Shown here one piece after another: positions 44,140 through 45,301 of a DNA stretch of 45,301 nucleotides (within the stretch, counting starts at the first letter, position 1; the number at the start of each line of letters is the position of its first letter). The stretch lies in assembly GCA_001769835.1 (NCBI GenBank), contig MEPR01000059.1:218-45518 (forward strand), in the 5' to 3' direction. This DNA is from Bdellovibrionales bacterium GWB1_55_8 (GTDB lineage Bacteria; Bdellovibrionota; UBA1018). Below the pieces are notes generated by a model. That model made no database searches, was not told the DNA's origin, and saw nothing but the letters and a program-made list of their open reading frames with translations. Both the position numbers and the translations under genes were made by a program.

Positions 44140-44904
44140 TCAGGCCTTTCTTTTTTGGAGCCGAATGCTCTGGATCTTGATTCCGTCCTTGATGAAGAGT
44201 CGCTCAAAAAGCGTCACGTCCGGAATCGTGAGCGTTCGTGGATCGGGATGGCCGGCATGGAGATCGCGCGTCAGCTCAATCAGTTCCCATGGACAGTCCG
44301 CCTCAGCGAGCACTGTTCGCATAGCCTCTTCCATCGCCATGAAGTATTCTGGATGGTCTGTTTTCACGTGAAACGCTCCGCCCGGACGAATCAATCCGGC
44401 CAGCTCCCGGAGACGGATCTCGGAAAAAAACCGGTTTTTCATTTGGGCCTTCTTGGGCCAGGGGTCCGGAAAATACAGATATAATCCGTCGATCTCATCA
44501 GGACCGAACATGTACTTGATGCGATCGGCGTGCGCTCGGAGAAACAGGAGGTTCTGAATTCCGCGTTTCACGGTTTTTTCCGCGGCGCGGAAGATAGGTT
44601 TGAATTTCCAATCGATGCCGATGTAGGCATGGGCGGGATTTCTGGCTGCCCATTCAACGACCACGTGACCGGCGTTGCAGCCGATTTCAACGTGCAATTC
44701 CCGGCGGGGATCCGATTTTCCATCGGGTATAAGCGAGCGCCATTGTCCGGAGTGGGCTTCGGTCGAGTTGTCAGAGAAAACCCGGTCACTGAATTCTTCA
44801 AGACGGTTCGAATAGGGATTGCTCGAGGTGGAGTACCGATAGTCAGGATGTTGAATCGGCAATCGCGAGGGGACGGAGGGGAGAGAGGTCTGTTTGTCAG
44901 TCAT
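44140..44904 (-). CDS. trmB: tRNA (guanine-N7)-methyltransferase
   Basis: TrmB methylates G46 of tRNAs using SAM. The 254-residue protein has a polar N-terminal extension of about 65 residues, then motif I VEIGCNAGHVVVEWAA, AYIGIDWKFKPIFRA, and the diagnostic YLYFPDPWPKKAQMKNR loop, followed by GAFHVKTDHPEYF. The usual GxGxG of motif I reads EIGCNAG, an acceptable variant. It is transcribed with the downstream zinc-ribbon methyltransferase, 3 bases apart. The ribosome-binding site is weak. Confidence 0.93.
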   Translation of the reverse strand: MTDKQTSLPSVPSRLPIQHPDYRYSTSSNPYSNRLEEFSDRVFSDNSTEAHSGQWRSLIPDGKSDPRRELHVEIGCNAGHVVVEWAARNPAHAYIGIDWKFKPIFRAAEKTVKRGIQNLLFLRAHADRIKYMFGPDEIDGLYLYFPDPWPKKAQMKNRFFSEIRLRELAGLIRPGGAFHVKTDHPEYFMAMEEAMRTVLAEADCPWELIELTRDLHAGHPDPRTLTIPDVTLFERLFIKDGIKIQSIRLQKRKA

Positions 44905-44960
44905 TTGTGCCGCAAACTAAAGGGCTTGCGGTCGAATTACAAGCTGGAAAGATCTTTTAA

Positions 44961-44993
44961 CAGGCGGGAAACTCGTCTTGAGCTTCCCGCCTG
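44961..44993 (-). terminator. Hairpin downstream of flagellin, probable terminator
   Basis: CAGGCGGGAA (44961-44970) pairs perfectly with TTCCCGCCTG (44984-44993), a 10-bp GC-rich stem extended by CTC/GAG inside after one mismatch. It lies about 57 bases past the flagellin stop on the minus strand. The downstream tract on that strand (TTAAAAGATCTTT) is only partly T-rich, so termination is probable but not certain. Confidence 0.55.
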
Positions 44994-45050
44994 CCATCGT
45001 ATCTGCCAACAATCACTCTACTAATACTACACTCGCGTCATCTCACCGTA

Positions 45051-45301
45051 TTAACCGAGCAGTTTAAGCGCGGCTTGCGGGTTCTGATTGGCTTGTCCCA
45101 AGACTGAGAGATTCGCCTGAGTTAGGATGTTCTGTTTCACGAGTTCACTGGTTTCCGCGGCCATATCGGTGTCGCGGATTCGGCTGTTGGCGCCTTCGAG
45201 GTTCTCGCGGTAGATGTTCATGTTATTGATCGTGGACATCAACCGGTTCTGAAGGGCGCCGAGGCCGGAACGATTCTCACTGAGCTTCACGATGGCATCG
45301 T
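45051..45301 (-). CDS. Flagellin, C-terminal part (gene continues past window)
   Basis: About 82 residues of a flagellin C-terminus are visible and the frame stays open to the window edge (DAIVKLSENRSGLGALQNRL). This is the helical D0/D1 region that packs inside the filament: SGLGALQNRLMSTINNM, NSRIRDTDMAAETSELVKQ, and the end LGQANQNPQAALKLLG. An in-frame GTG at 45290 is internal, not the start. The motif is clear. Gene length, copy number and symbol cannot be given from this part. A hairpin follows the stop. Confidence 0.95.
   Translation of the reverse strand, partial: DAIVKLSENRSGLGALQNRLMSTINNMNIYRENLEGANSRIRDTDMAAETSELVKQNILTQANLSVLGQANQNPQAALKLLG

Overview
The window reads as a compact chromosome segment from a Gram-negative, flagellated, aerobically respiring bacterium. 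Evidence for an outer membrane is the LpoB-like lipoprotein, two outer-membrane barrel candidates and several lipoproteins. Evidence for meso-DAP peptidoglycan is an Mpl ligase. A flagellin gene lies at the right edge. The combination of an alternative complex III, paired ArsA/Get3-like ATPases, a PEGA-domain Ser/Thr kinase, HDOD and HD-GYP proteins and a Csd6-like cell-shape peptidase fits a Bdellovibrionota (Bdellovibrio-like) or other former deltaproteobacterial lineage. This assignment is inference; no rRNA or other phylogenetic marker gene is present. Gene density is high, many genes overlap by 4 bases (ATGA), and no tRNA, CRISPR array or insertion sequence was seen.

Layout. 1-3.97 kb: a 5'-truncated nucleotidyltransferase-fold gene, an Rsm22-type ribosome-assembly methyltransferase-like gene, a membrane protein with a split zinc ribbon, ssb and a DPM1-like glycosyltransferase. 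4.0-8.8 kb: an L,D-carboxypeptidase/transpeptidase-fold peptidase with an NTF2-like tail, proline dehydrogenase, a serine beta-lactamase-family hydrolase and Mpl. 8.9-17.2 kb: a signalling block containing a PEGA Ser/Thr kinase, an operon of a STAS-like coiled-coil protein, a small coiled-coil protein and an OmpR-type regulator, then HDOD and HD-GYP proteins and a barrel protein paired with a pseudo-receiver/PP2C phosphatase. 17.2-24.8 kb: an App1-like lipid phosphatase, the reverse transsulfuration pair (CBS, cystathionine gamma-lyase), another envelope protein, a NodB-type deacetylase and a secreted phospholipase D-family protein. 25.0-32.4 kb: a complete six-gene alternative complex III operon (actABCDEF), the quinol-oxidising step of respiration. 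32.4-40.7 kb: eight tightly packed minus-strand genes (unknown exported protein, two ArsA-like ATPases, TPR protein, glutamate-cysteine ligase, PAP2 phosphatase, DUF2231 protein, GH15-like protein). 40.8-45.3 kb: lpoB-like and COG3014 lipoproteins, a frameshifted XRE regulator remnant next to a perfect 23-bp inverted repeat, a zinc-ribbon methyltransferase, trmB and the end of a flagellin gene.

The strongest candidate for an undescribed system is the 32.4-40.7 kb run. The two ATPases are probable partners, and only one keeps the signature lysine of the deviant Walker A motif. The distal GH15-like protein appears to have lost both catalytic glutamates. Other notable points are an ActB whose N-terminal half keeps a complete four-cysteine cluster motif, the frameshifted regulator beside a long perfect inverted repeat, a duplicated hairpin between convergent genes, and two possible very short genes.
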